A DNA stretch of 64,000 nucleotides, taken from positions 1 to 64,000 of the IMG/VR virus record IMGVR_UViG_3300027754_000067. One strand, given 5' to 3'. The DNA comes from a virus. Below are positions 46,516-55,728 of this stretch, piece by piece. How positions within the stretch are numbered: position 1 is the first letter of the stretch; each line of letters opens with the position of its first letter. Under the pieces are notes generated by a model. It saw only the letters and a program-made list of their open reading frames with translations. It was not told the DNA's origin and made no database searches. Both the position numbers and the translations under genes were made by a program.

Positions 46516-47028
46516 ATGATTAAATTGAGTGAGTTATATTTTCGGCATCAATCCAAATCCCTTTATGAATTATTGAGGCCCATTTCATATGATAGGGTAC
46601 AAGAGGAGTCAGAGAGATCTGATGAATATATGGAATCAAGGATTGAAACTGAGGATGCATATCGCAGATTATTAAAATCTGCTGGTATTATTCATGCTAA
46701 GGGTACTTCTTTTTTGTATGCAACAGTTGTTGGATTTCATGGGATGGAGTCTGCGAATGATTATCCTGGTTACACTTATTATTTCCATATAACACCAAAT
46801 CAATTATCTGAAACTATTTTTGAGGTTGTTGACAAAAACCATTCTTTGCCACCGATGGTTGGTCGTCATGGACTTGAAAGATGTTTAAAGCACTGGGTGA
46901 GATATCGGAAAGATATGTCGAGTTATCGGGAAGAGTTTGTTGAAGGGATAATATTTCCAAGGATAGAAGTTATAATCCCATATGTGGTTGCTGCCACCAA
47001 GTTGGTTCGCCAAGTTGAGGATAGGTAA
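46516..47028 (+). CDS. unidentified protein with LSELYF N-terminus, 170 aa
   Basis: TATTTA 46505-46510, 5 bases, ATG. N-terminal IKLSELYFRHQ resembles the tag of neighbouring proteins. Contains GYTYYFHITPN and a C-terminal PRIEVIIPYVVAATK. Possible ADP-ribosyltransferase-like fold, not firm. Confidence 0.65.
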   Translation: MIKLSELYFRHQSKSLYELLRPISYDRVQEESERSDEYMESRIETEDAYRRLLKSAGIIHAKGTSFLYATVVGFHGMESANDYPGYTYYFHITPNQLSETIFEVVDKNHSLPPMVGRHGLERCLKHWVRYRKDMSSYREEFVEGIIFPRIEVIIPYVVAATKLVRQVEDR

Positions 47029-47032
47029 ATCC

Positions 47033-47515
47033 TTACTTTAGGAAGAAATTTTGGAGTGTTGATTGGTTGATGTGTTTTATTACTTTATCGGAATAAATGG
47101 TCTGCGTGATTGGATCATTGATTAGAAATGCTTGTATTTTTGGGGAATTGATTTGTTGGATATCTTGTGTGGACATGAATGGTTGGGTTTGTTTCAGAGT
47201 CTTGGTGAATCCAGAGATTGGGAAAGCGGTTGGGGAGTGTTTGAGATAGTCGATTATTTTTTGATTTAAATCTTGTTGGGATAATTTATTGAGCTCTATT
47301 GATATTCTTTTTAGAGTTATTTCGTTTTCATTATTTTGTTTTATATTGAAGATGTAGCGTAGTATTCCAGCTGCTTCATTTTTTGCATCATCAGTGGTGA
47401 TATAGTTTATGGCTTGTCTTGCGGCTTTTATTTTTGGGTCTATAATATTCGGTAATAGTTTTGATTGGAGGATATTTTCTTTTATGATTGTTTTGAGATC
47501 ATTTAATGGGTTCAT
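47033..47515 (-). CDS. unidentified helical protein, 160 aa
   Basis: ATGA overlap with the upstream gene 47512-48345. Helical; N-terminal LNDLKTIIKENIL resembles the amphipathic start of other proteins of the block. Confidence 0.68.
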   Translation of the reverse strand: MNPLNDLKTIIKENILQSKLLPNIIDPKIKAARQAINYITTDDAKNEAAGILRYIFNIKQNNENEITLKRISIELNKLSQQDLNQKIIDYLKHSPTAFPISGFTKTLKQTQPFMSTQDIQQINSPKIQAFLINDPITQTIYSDKVIKHINQSTLQNFFLK

Positions 47516-48345
47516 GGTTTTTTGTACCTGTTATGAAACATTTCTTGTCCAGCTAGTTTTATTATTTTCTTTTGTTTATTGATTGGGATATCAAAGTCAT
47601 TATTGATTTGTTGGAGTAGTTCTAATCCAGATTGTATTAATGGGTTTGGGTCAAGAGGTCCATTATAGATGTATGCATTTGCTGTTCCTAGTTTTTTATC
47701 TAGTTCATTTTCATCTTCTAGCCATGGTGGTAACCTACAATCGTCACTGGGATCATCTGGTGTTTTTGCTCCTTGCGGTCTATGTTCAATTTTTCTATTG
47801 GGCCATGATCCAGAGATGTCGTAGAAGTTTTTTATTCTTTTGCGGAAATTATCTGGATCTGGTATTGGGGAGAAGTTATCTAGTTCTACTTTTTGCCAAT
47901 CCCCAGAGGTTTCTATTTTTGCCCAGAGTTTTTTGGCACTATCTGTTGTGGATACATTTCTGTCACTGGTGATTGGTTTACCTGAGATTTTTGAATAGAG
48001 GGCATACATTGCATATCCGGCTGCTGGATATTCTTGACTTGACACGATAGTTCCGGCGATGGTTGCATCTGCACAGTTTCCTATGGAGCTTCCTGCTATT
48101 TTTGGATTAAACGATCCAAAGGCTGCTAGCCATTCTTTGCTTGGAGGTGGTTCATTATTTTTGCTTATTAATTCCATTGCTGTTTCATAGGAGTATGAAT
48201 TTACTAGTGCATAGTAGTTTGCTTCTTGATCTACTGGAATTAGGGAAAATTTATTTTTTGTGAATCTGTGAGGGTTTTTGTGATTGTTTGCGGCCAGATT
48301 TTGATCTTGCGTTTGCTCAAATAATATTTTGGATAATGTTATCAT
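47512..48345 (-). CDS. TSDR-family protein 1, 277 aa
   Basis: N-terminal ITLSKILFEQTQ. Shared with 54082, 57743 and 58513: a PAAGYAMYALYSKISGKPIT block then SDR, STxxAKKxWxKIExSGDWQKV, DDCxLP, and LGTANAYIYxGPLDPxxLI. No domain recognised with certainty; the block around SDR is reminiscent of acetyltransferase-like phage proteins. Likely virion-associated, because of the tag and neighbourhood. Confidence 0.75.
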   Translation of the reverse strand: MITLSKILFEQTQDQNLAANNHKNPHRFTKNKFSLIPVDQEANYYALVNSYSYETAMELISKNNEPPPSKEWLAAFGSFNPKIAGSSIGNCADATIAGTIVSSQEYPAAGYAMYALYSKISGKPITSDRNVSTTDSAKKLWAKIETSGDWQKVELDNFSPIPDPDNFRKRIKNFYDISGSWPNRKIEHRPQGAKTPDDPSDDCRLPPWLEDENELDKKLGTANAYIYNGPLDPNPLIQSGLELLQQINNDFDIPINKQKKIIKLAGQEMFHNRYKKP

Positions 48346-48438
48346 AGTTTTATTTTATTAATTATTGCCGCAGATATTGTTCACACGAATAAGTGTTTAA
48401 TGTTTATTTTGCTATTAATTATATATTTATGTAAATAT

Positions 48439-49134
48439 ATGAATATCTTACAACTAAAACGTATTATCAGGGAAGAGATTATCCTATTAAAAGAAGTGCG
48501 ATATAAAGCTTTTGAAAAGGTTATGCGGCAGGTTTATGATAATCTACCAAATCATATTTTTAATGATATGTATAGCCAAGAAAAACAATGGGCAAACATT
48601 GAAAATTCTGATATTGGAACTGATATACAGAAGCTTACTGCGGCTGTATTAAATAATCAGCCAAATGCTGTAGAGAACTTTAGAGAGTATGAACGTAAAC
48701 GTGGCTCTGAATGGATAGATACAGTTTGGAGTAAGCGGGCACAGAACGTTGAACTACATTGGAATGATCTATCTGATAGAAAACGTGATTTTTTTATACG
48801 GAAGTATACGGGGCAACTCAAATATTTCCCAGCAAGAACAGAAGATAAACATGGATATCTGGATAAAGTAGAACGTTTGTTGCCAAAGTTTATGGCGCAA
48901 TCAGAGCAATCAAGTGAGCCGGTTATATTGTTGCAATGGCACGGTGAACCCGGCTTTGATATATTAGGCGGAAACAATCGGACGTTTAATGCATTTCTTG
49001 CTACGGCTGTCAGAGAGCTAAAAAATATAGATGCTGCGAATATGTCATTAGATACATTTACTTCTATATTTGATTATTTGAATAAACAAAATCCTACAAT
49101 ACGAATTAACACATTTATTGGACGACAAAAATAA
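48439..49134 (+). CDS. protein with IIREE N-terminus, 231 aa
   Basis: ATG 48439 is preferred to 48400, giving MNILQLKRIIREEIILLKE, an amphipathic start common in phage virion-associated proteins. C-terminal LQWHGEPGFDILGGNNRTFN is similar to ILGG-HR motifs I have seen in phages. TATTTA and TAAATA lie just upstream. Confidence 0.7.
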   Translation: MNILQLKRIIREEIILLKEVRYKAFEKVMRQVYDNLPNHIFNDMYSQEKQWANIENSDIGTDIQKLTAAVLNNQPNAVENFREYERKRGSEWIDTVWSKRAQNVELHWNDLSDRKRDFFIRKYTGQLKYFPARTEDKHGYLDKVERLLPKFMAQSEQSSEPVILLQWHGEPGFDILGGNNRTFNAFLATAVRELKNIDAANMSLDTFTSIFDYLNKQNPTIRINTFIGRQK

Positions 49135-49210
49135 GTTCACATACACCGCCCATTATGCCAATATAGTACAGTCTATGTGAAAACACATCACTTCGCAACT
49201 ATTTAGCTTC

Positions 49211-51064
49211 ATGAACCAACAACTTCTCAAAATAATAATCAAACAAACACTTTTAACCGAAGCTCCTATTGATGTTTGGTTAAATGGAAAAGCAAAAAGG
49301 GAGAAGAATCCAGTTTCGAGAGAAGAGGTTGAGGCAATTTTTAATGATTTTGAGACTTTCAAACCTTACTTTGTTTTGCCAGATGCGACTCAGTATACGT
49401 TATCAGAATTAAAATTTTCTGTTTCTGCCGCAAAGTTTTTGAAAGAAAATGGGATTAAAGCAGAGAAAGGTAAGCCAATCGTCAGTTGGTTTCTTGGACA
49501 AATTAGGAAAGTAAAAGATATTTCTTGGCAATACATCAAAGAAGACTATCTTCCTTTGTTAAAATCTTATGTGAAAAACATTTCATTAATGAAGCCAATT
49601 TCTGAATATTCAGAAATTTCTGAATTGCATAAAGACATTGATGCGAAACAAGTTGGTGTTTATAAACCGGCAACAGAATCGGAGAAAGATATTTTTTTCC
49701 GATCTAATGGCTGGAGTGTTGCGATGCCTCAAACCACTGAAGCCAGTTGTGATTTGGGTGCTGGCACAACTTGGTGCACGGCAAGAAAAGGCGAAGAGGA
49801 ACAAAATCTATTTCTTAGTTATGTTGGAAGGGGAGATCAGGATATTATTCTTTTTTACGTGATGAAAGACGGTGCTGACCCTAAAACAGATCGTTGGAGC
49901 AGGCTTTCTGTTGGTTTTATAAATGGTGAACCTGCTTTTGATCAAGGCGCTGGCAACATATCAGTTAATGCAGCAAATGATAACTTGACTGAAGATAAAT
50001 TCAATCAGCTGCTAGGTGAAAATGTTGCTGCTTTATTTTTGAAAAAAATGATGGAGAAAGCTGAAACAATTTCTGGTAAACATCCTGCCAAAAAGGAATT
50101 AGAAGAGATAGCTTTAAATGTTAATAAATTCAAACAAAAAATGGCTTCTTTTCGCAATGAATATTATCGTTTAGATTTCATAGACAACATATTAACCACG
50201 GATAATGTTTCGCCAGAAATATTTCATTTATTAGCCGATGATAAAAGTGAAGATGTAATACGTAGTGTTTCCAGGAATACAAAGACCCCACCGGAAGTTT
50301 TAAATAAAATATCTAACAGTACGCAGAATGTTTATATTATTAGAAACATATGTAGAAACCCAAATGCACCTGAAGAAGTATTGAAAAAATTTGCTTTAAA
50401 TGATGATAAAGATATCAGGTACAGCGCTTCATTAAATACCATGATTACTCCTGCTGTATTAGAAATACTGAGTAGAGATACTAGTATTAAAATTCGTATC
50501 AATGTGGCCAATAATATAAAAATAACTCCATCAATAATTGATACTCTTTCGAAAGATGAAGAACCTCTCGTTGTAGTTAACCTTGCTAAAAACACAAAAT
50601 TATCAGAAGAAAAACTAATTGAGTTAGCTAATCACAGGAATGAATTTGTTAAAGACGCTGTCGCCCATAATCCTAATTTACCACCGGAGGCTTTGAGAAT
50701 TCTTGCCGGGTCCGAAAAAATGGACATACGAGAACTGGTTGCGGGAAATGACAAGACCCCACCAGACGCATTGGCACTTCTAGCAAAAGATTATACTACC
50801 ATTAGCAAAAATAGCGGTTTTGTAAATAAAAAAATAGCCATGAATCCTCATACACCAACAGAAACATTGCTGCTTTTTGCTAAAGGCGCAGAAGCTGCGG
50901 TTAGAGGTGTTTTATTTTATAATGATAAATTAACAAAGGAAGTTTTGGAAGTCCTAGCGAATGATGAAGATTACTATATTTCAGATAGAGCGATCAAAGC
51001 ATTAGAAAAAATTAAGTCCCGACCGTTAACTGAATCAATAAAATTATATAAAATATTATATTGA
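49211..51064 (+). CDS. WCTA-motif and leucine-repeat-variant protein, 617 aa
   Basis: TATTTA 49200-49205, 5 bases, ATG. N-terminal MNQQLLKIIIKQTLLTEAP. Around residue 175-190 AGTTWCTARKGEE, a motif known from phage proteins of unknown function; from about residue 325 some ten tandem repeats of 20-25 residues (RNPNAPEEVLKKFALNDD, AHNPNLPPEALRILA), variant leucine-rich/HEAT-like. These form a solenoid for protein binding. The C-terminus ends SIKLYKILY, echoing the tag of its neighbours. Confidence 0.8.
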   Translation: MNQQLLKIIIKQTLLTEAPIDVWLNGKAKREKNPVSREEVEAIFNDFETFKPYFVLPDATQYTLSELKFSVSAAKFLKENGIKAEKGKPIVSWFLGQIRKVKDISWQYIKEDYLPLLKSYVKNISLMKPISEYSEISELHKDIDAKQVGVYKPATESEKDIFFRSNGWSVAMPQTTEASCDLGAGTTWCTARKGEEEQNLFLSYVGRGDQDIILFYVMKDGADPKTDRWSRLSVGFINGEPAFDQGAGNISVNAANDNLTEDKFNQLLGENVAALFLKKMMEKAETISGKHPAKKELEEIALNVNKFKQKMASFRNEYYRLDFIDNILTTDNVSPEIFHLLADDKSEDVIRSVSRNTKTPPEVLNKISNSTQNVYIIRNICRNPNAPEEVLKKFALNDDKDIRYSASLNTMITPAVLEILSRDTSIKIRINVANNIKITPSIIDTLSKDEEPLVVVNLAKNTKLSEEKLIELANHRNEFVKDAVAHNPNLPPEALRILAGSEKMDIRELVAGNDKTPPDALALLAKDYTTISKNSGFVNKKIAMNPHTPTETLLLFAKGAEAAVRGVLFYNDKLTKEVLEVLANDEDYYISDRAIKALEKIKSRPLTESIKLYKILY

Positions 51065-51094
51065 TATTCCTGGTATAATTTCTATTTAATCATC

Positions 51095-51976
51095 ATGAGT
51101 AATTTGAAATTATATAATATTTTATACGAGAACGGTGATCTAGTTGATGAAATGGCGATTCAGCAGTTTAAAACTGTTGGAGATTGGTCAAAAAGATCAT
51201 CCTTTTCTCACCCAGTTGACAGAGCATTATTAACATCGCCAAAAGCGGTAGAGAAAATAAAACGTCAATGGGAAAATACGCCATATGATTTTGATTTATA
51301 TTTTGTTAATGATAAAAGAGTTAATAATCCAGCATTTAGAGAAGTAGGTTACAAACATTTAGATTTTGTAAGAAATATACTGCAAATCACACCAGAAGAG
51401 ATACCAGACCCGTCAGATGACAGAATAACAATTATATATACTGGTAATTTTGGTGATGAAAGATATATGGCAAGTGGCTGGATTTTGGCACATCGTTTTG
51501 GACATGCGATTTCAAGAAGCGATAATTCAACGGTTGGCGACTTATGGCGTAAATTTATAAAAAATCTAGCTGATATTTTTAAAGATATTTTATCAAAAGT
51601 TTACAATATCGAAGTTGATCTTAACATGCGTGGCAATTATTCTCAAATAAATAAAAATCAGAAGATATTAAAATTTGCCGCTCAGCAAATTGGGACTATG
51701 AAAAGTGCTAGAGAAAATAATTTACGTAATTGGTATGAATTTGCCTATGAATTATTAGCTCAATACTTAATTTCAGGTAAAATAAAGTTTAATCCATTAC
51801 CAAAATCAATTATTATTGGATTTGGTCCTTATGGCAGAAAAGAAATGAGATATACTAAATCTGAAGAATCTCGTCAGGAGATAAACTCCAGTGAATTAGA
51901 TTACTATGCTTCGACTATTGAATATCAGCTGGAAGATATCCTTGGAGCATGTTTGAATAAGATATTTGTGATGTGA
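51095..51976 (+). CDS. HRFGH protein, possible inactive metallopeptidase, 293 aa
   Basis: TATTTA 51083-51088, 6 bases, ATG. Tag LKLYNILYENG. WILAHRFGHAIS near residue 129-141 looks like a HEx(2)H zinc-protease helix with Glu replaced by Arg, so catalysis is unlikely. NWYEFAYELLAQYL downstream fits a third-ligand helix. Confidence 0.7.
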   Translation: MSNLKLYNILYENGDLVDEMAIQQFKTVGDWSKRSSFSHPVDRALLTSPKAVEKIKRQWENTPYDFDLYFVNDKRVNNPAFREVGYKHLDFVRNILQITPEEIPDPSDDRITIIYTGNFGDERYMASGWILAHRFGHAISRSDNSTVGDLWRKFIKNLADIFKDILSKVYNIEVDLNMRGNYSQINKNQKILKFAAQQIGTMKSARENNLRNWYEFAYELLAQYLISGKIKFNPLPKSIIIGFGPYGRKEMRYTKSEESRQEINSSELDYYASTIEYQLEDILGACLNKIFVM

Positions 51977-51979
51977 TTC

Positions 51980-52807
51980 ATGATTAAACTATATAACATA
52001 TTATTTGAATCTTGTGTGGGTCTAGTGGAAGAAATTACTGATTCACAGCGGGAGCAAATGAAAAGATTAAAACCGGACGATAAGATTACGGTTTTTCATG
52101 GCACTCCACTTTTTCGTTTGCCGCATTTGATTAATGGATTTGATTCTACTCAGGAGCATAAAAGAGATTATCGTGGTGGGGCTCATCGTGGTTTGTTTGT
52201 GACTCTTGATTGGGAAATGGCTAAACGCTTTGGTGGAGGGGCCATATTAGAGCTAGAAGTTAAAGCAAAAAACATTCACGGCACTGATTATGGAGGTAAT
52301 ATTGGTCGAGAACAGCAAATGAGCGATAAAACCGAAGAGTTTATAAAAGGAGAACATCCAGAAAGCTTTCGCCCATACCTGAATTATACAATGCTTCAAA
52401 AAGGAGAACCACAAGGTTTATTGATTGGTGTTGTTGGCCCAAATCAAATTAAACGTGTTTGGGTCCGTGAAGGGAATGATTGGAAAGATTATACACGTGA
52501 AGAGTATTTGAAAAAAGAGTCCGTGTATAATGTAGAATTTGGCAAAGAAAAACGTTTTAAAGAAGCCGGTATTGATTTATCAAGCCCAAAAATAAAATTA
52601 GATGAGTTTTTGAAAGCTTATGCCGTTGCTAATAATCGTGCCGGTGAAGAAGACAGTCTGAAACAATATTTGTTACGTTATGCTCGCCGTGATTTGGATG
52701 ATCTACGGATTAGATTAGGTGATATGAGTATTGGCGGGAGCAATCTTGGTAAATTGGCATTAGAAAATATCATTCGTCAGCTTAAAAATGAGGCTGAGAA
52801 GCCATGA
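51980..52807 (+). CDS. ADP-ribosyltransferase-like protein A, 275 aa
   Basis: Three bases after the previous stop. Tag IKLYNILFES. Then VFHGTPLFRLPHLINGFD (His-Gly-Thr of the NAD pocket), RGLFVTLDWEMAKRFGGG and ILELEVKAKNIHGTDYGG: the order of motifs in ADP-ribosyltransferase folds. Would modify host or viral proteins with ADP-ribose from NAD (inference). Overlaps the next gene by 4 bases. Confidence 0.75.
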   Translation: MIKLYNILFESCVGLVEEITDSQREQMKRLKPDDKITVFHGTPLFRLPHLINGFDSTQEHKRDYRGGAHRGLFVTLDWEMAKRFGGGAILELEVKAKNIHGTDYGGNIGREQQMSDKTEEFIKGEHPESFRPYLNYTMLQKGEPQGLLIGVVGPNQIKRVWVREGNDWKDYTREEYLKKESVYNVEFGKEKRFKEAGIDLSSPKIKLDEFLKAYAVANNRAGEEDSLKQYLLRYARRDLDDLRIRLGDMSIGGSNLGKLALENIIRQLKNEAEKP

Positions 52808-53835
52808 AATTATTTGAAATACTTTTTGAAGAAAATAGCATTGTAAAAAAGCTACATGGAAGCAATTTTTTATATCGATTAAAAGAATATGAAAAATTAA
52901 ATGATGATGGATTGCCACAATATGCCGTTAATTATTCGGAATTTAATAAATGGGGTGTAAACCCCAGTGCAGGTTATTTTCCAAAAGGAATATATTTTTA
53001 TTATTTGCACCCTAAATGCAGGGAACGTGCCGGAACGGGAACTGGATTTGCCACTAACAGGACATGGGTGAACATAGCTAAACTGAATTTAGATCGGTTT
53101 ATAGTATTAGATCCAGGAAAACCTAAAAATTTTGGTAAAGAAAGTCTTGATGCAGCAATTAGTAAGCTAAAATCAAAGTATAAAGATTTAGTAGGTACTG
53201 GTGACAGGGCAAGAAAATCTTATCGATTTGAAGACCACTATAATGATATACCAGAATTCATTACTTTAGCTAGGATATTATCCCAGATGCAGGATGATGG
53301 TGCTGGTAGTTTTAATAAACTTTTACACGATGCTGGATATGATGGGATTCTAGATATGGCTGGCGTTTTTTTGCCAATTGAAAGTTGTCAGGGAGTACAA
53401 ACATGGCCGGGTGCCGCTGATTATATTGAATCAATTAATACGCCATCTTCTATTAGAAGAAGCACTCCAACAGAAGACCAAAGAAGAAAAAACATATATA
53501 AGCAATTACAACATCAGAAAAATGGCGAGTTAGATTTGACCGAGGATGAATTTAGAGACATCATTGATTCATTTAAATCTGGGTTTTACTCTGGTGACAC
53601 TGATAATAAATATTATTTAATGGATTTGCTTGGCGATCTTTTTGCCAAGATCAATTTCAATAGATTTGATCTTGATAATCCAGCGAATCGTGTTGCTCAG
53701 TATGTCGAAAAATATGGTTCGCAACTTTGGGATGCGTTTGAAAGAAATCCTACAACACCGAAAAATTTTTGGCAACAAAGGATAAATTCTAGTTTTGAGG
53801 ATGTACGTTTGGCAGCAAAAGATAATTTACGGTGA
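52804..53835 (+). CDS. ADP-ribosyltransferase-like protein B, 343 aa
   Basis: ATGA overlap. Tag MKLFEILFEEN. FNKWGVNPSAGYFPKGIYF, then LNLDRFIVLDPG and HDAGYDGILDMAGVF resemble the KxGINP...TPxGIY type of phage ART-like domain. C-terminal 90 residues form a separate helical domain. Confidence 0.68.
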   Translation: MKLFEILFEENSIVKKLHGSNFLYRLKEYEKLNDDGLPQYAVNYSEFNKWGVNPSAGYFPKGIYFYYLHPKCRERAGTGTGFATNRTWVNIAKLNLDRFIVLDPGKPKNFGKESLDAAISKLKSKYKDLVGTGDRARKSYRFEDHYNDIPEFITLARILSQMQDDGAGSFNKLLHDAGYDGILDMAGVFLPIESCQGVQTWPGAADYIESINTPSSIRRSTPTEDQRRKNIYKQLQHQKNGELDLTEDEFRDIIDSFKSGFYSGDTDNKYYLMDLLGDLFAKINFNRFDLDNPANRVAQYVEKYGSQLWDAFERNPTTPKNFWQQRINSSFEDVRLAAKDNLR

Positions 53836-53874
53836 CGGATATAGCATCATTAGCTATAACATGTGGCCTAAGCT

Positions 53875-53943
53875 AGACTTTAGAAGTCTGTACTATTCAA
53901 AGGAGATAAAGATCTAAGAGATTCGAATCTCTCCTCTTTTTTT
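53875..53943 (+). terminator. terminator after the ART gene block
   Basis: AGACTT-TAG-AAGTCT hairpin, then the perfect palindrome AGAGATTCGAATCTCT (53917-53932) and CCTCTTTTTTT. Closes the + strand unit. Confidence 0.72.
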
Positions 53944-54081
53944 GTCCTCTGTTTCATTTCCGATGGTAGTCCATCCCTAAAACAAAGCCCTTGTGAGGCT
54001 TATTGTGGGCGTTGAATGATTGGGATGGATACTTTACGGTTCGGATGATTTCGTGGCACTGCTGGGGCTCTGGGATGGGTT

Positions 54082-54897
54082 TTAGCCGGTGACGCTTTTG
54101 TAGTACTTGCGGAATAGTTTGTTAGCTTCGCTTTGCACGAAGTTATGGATATAGTCTGTATCTTTTCCGATTTCGCTGGCGGTATCGTTTAGTAGTTTTT
54201 CACCAAGATTAAGGAGACGTTCAGCGGAATAAGGTCCGGTATATGTATAGGCGTTAGCGGTTCCTAGATTAGCGTTTATTGCTGTTAACGAATAGCCTGT
54301 GAGCCCGCAGTCATCATCTTCTGTTGGTGTTTTTGGGCCTTCTAGTTTATCTATTTTTCTGTCTGGCCAAGTTCCTTGGGCGTCGAAGTATTTTTTTACG
54401 AATTTACCTTCGTCTTCTTCGAAACTATTGCCATGGTTATCCAGTTCGACTTTTTTCCAATCGCTGCTGTTTTCTATTCTTGTCCAAGTTTTTTTGGCGC
54501 TGTTGGATGTTGAAGAGCTTCTGTCTGAAGTGATAGGTCCACCGGCTACTTTGGACATCAAACAATACATGAAATATCCAGCAGCTGGGAACAGTGGACT
54601 TGCGACCATGATTGAGATTGATGCTGCACCAGAGCAGCTACCGCCACTATTATCGGTATCTAGTTCGGCGTAGGCAGCGATCCATTGATCAGGAGACAAG
54701 TACCTATCGTCTCTTAATCTGGTCTTGAATGCTTGTATGTTGACGAGAACATATTCGGAATCGCTATCGTTGATATTGATGAGAGCATATTTGGAGCCAG
54801 AGAATCTATCTGGATTTGTATCTCTGATTGGTTTTTCAACAGCAGTAGGTTCGTTTGTTGGCTCAGTTTGTTCGAACAGTATTGGATATAGCTTCAT
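54082..54897 (-). CDS. TSDR-family protein 2, 271 aa
   Basis: Tag MKLYPILFEQTEP. PAAGYFMYCLMSKVAGGPIT then SDR, SSTSNSAKKTWTRIENSSDW, GLTG, LGTANAYTYTGPYSAERLL. Thr/Asp-rich linker after the tag. Stands alone between terminator and the AdoMetDC unit. Confidence 0.75.
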   Translation of the reverse strand: MKLYPILFEQTEPTNEPTAVEKPIRDTNPDRFSGSKYALININDSDSEYVLVNIQAFKTRLRDDRYLSPDQWIAAYAELDTDNSGGSCSGAASISIMVASPLFPAAGYFMYCLMSKVAGGPITSDRSSSTSNSAKKTWTRIENSSDWKKVELDNHGNSFEEDEGKFVKKYFDAQGTWPDRKIDKLEGPKTPTEDDDCGLTGYSLTAINANLGTANAYTYTGPYSAERLLNLGEKLLNDTASEIGKDTDYIHNFVQSEANKLFRKYYKSVTG

Positions 54898-55017
54898 GAG
54901 CTATAACTAGTCGGATTAATCTGGAGCTTGTTTGTTAGACAGGAAATAATTGATCGAAACCACGGTCATAGATGTAGTTGATAATTGTAGAAATTAGTAT
55001 TTCAAAAGTTTGAAAGG

Positions 55018-55425
55018 TTAAGTGTAATCTAATTGAGTGCGTTCTACTACCTGTGTTTTTTGTTCTTCTATCTGCATATATTCTTCGACGATTGAGTATG
55101 CTTTTTTTGCATCGAATTCCTTGCAACTAAATGCATCAAATTGAAATGTGCGAGTGAGTGGCCACACATGTATTGATATATGCGAACAACTTATCATACA
55201 AAAAGCACTAGTTCCACCAGAATCTGCAAAAGCCGTATAATCCAGTTTTGTTGGATCGACCTCGACGACTTTGAATATCGGACCTAAAATCACATACATT
55301 CCCAGAGACTTTACCAAAGCTTCAAACATCGCAGAAATATTTTCGTTAGAAAACGTAGAATCGTTTTTCACGAGGCCATCGATTATTAAATGTGTGCCTT
55401 TGAAGGCGGGTCTAATTTCAGACAT
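55018..55425 (-). CDS. S-adenosylmethionine decarboxylase-like protein, 135 aa
   Basis: SGGTSAFCMISCSHISIHVW followed by DAFSCKEFDAKKA matches the pyruvoyl-dependent AdoMetDC signature (ESHISIHTWPE...DVFTC): Ser is the residue converted to pyruvoyl and His/Cys form the active site. The residue before Ser is Cys instead of the usual Glu. The family makes decarboxylated SAM for spermidine. Overlaps the small upstream gene by 8 bases. Confidence 0.8.
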   Translation of the reverse strand: MSEIRPAFKGTHLIIDGLVKNDSTFSNENISAMFEALVKSLGMYVILGPIFKVVEVDPTKLDYTAFADSGGTSAFCMISCSHISIHVWPLTRTFQFDAFSCKEFDAKKAYSIVEEYMQIEEQKTQVVERTQLDYT

Positions 55426-55564
55426 GCTGCACCTCCATAACTATCATACTTGTTGTTTTGCCTTGATTTTGGAGCATGTCCCAGAAAAATTTATCCAAAT
55501 AATCATGCGAGAAAACTTTTGGATCTTTTACGGTTGCGTCTACCGTGATATGTGGTCCAGCCAT
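55418..55564 (-). CDS. truncated AdoMetDC-like N-terminal protein, 48 aa
   Basis: GAGGT ribosome site 10 bases before ATG 55564. HITVDATVKDPKVFSHDYLD aligns with HLIIDGLVKNDSTFSNENIS of the next gene, so this is a partial duplicate of its N-terminal part. Translationally coupled. Confidence 0.62.
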   Translation of the reverse strand: MAGPHITVDATVKDPKVFSHDYLDKFFWDMLQNQGKTTSMIVMEVQHV

Positions 55565-55728
55565 TGTTTATACCTCAAGAAAATCCATAACTAGTTGGCG
55601 AAATAAATTTATTTTTCTTGAATTAATTAATAGATAATATTGTGATTGTGGCGTGTTCAATATAGCACATTATTAACGCAACTATAACATTTCTATATTT
55701 TTTATGTGACTTAATATATTTAAGAAGC
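55565..55728. promoter_or_regulatory. divergent intergenic region
   Basis: Contains the perfect palindrome AAATAAATTTATTT (55605 region) facing the AdoMetDC genes and TATTTA 55717-55722 with 6 bases to ATG 55729. No ORF. Confidence 0.5.

Noticed and set aside
53836-53945. tRNA-like segment with GATTCGAATC and a TTTAGAA loop
   Set aside because: No consistent acceptor or D-arm pairing could be found; the palindrome followed by T7 fits a terminator.
54935-55126. Minus-strand frame downstream of the AdoMetDC gene (ends YDRGFDQLFPV)
   Set aside because: Overlaps the AdoMetDC gene in another frame, no start signal; might be a frame-shifted remnant but cannot be supported.
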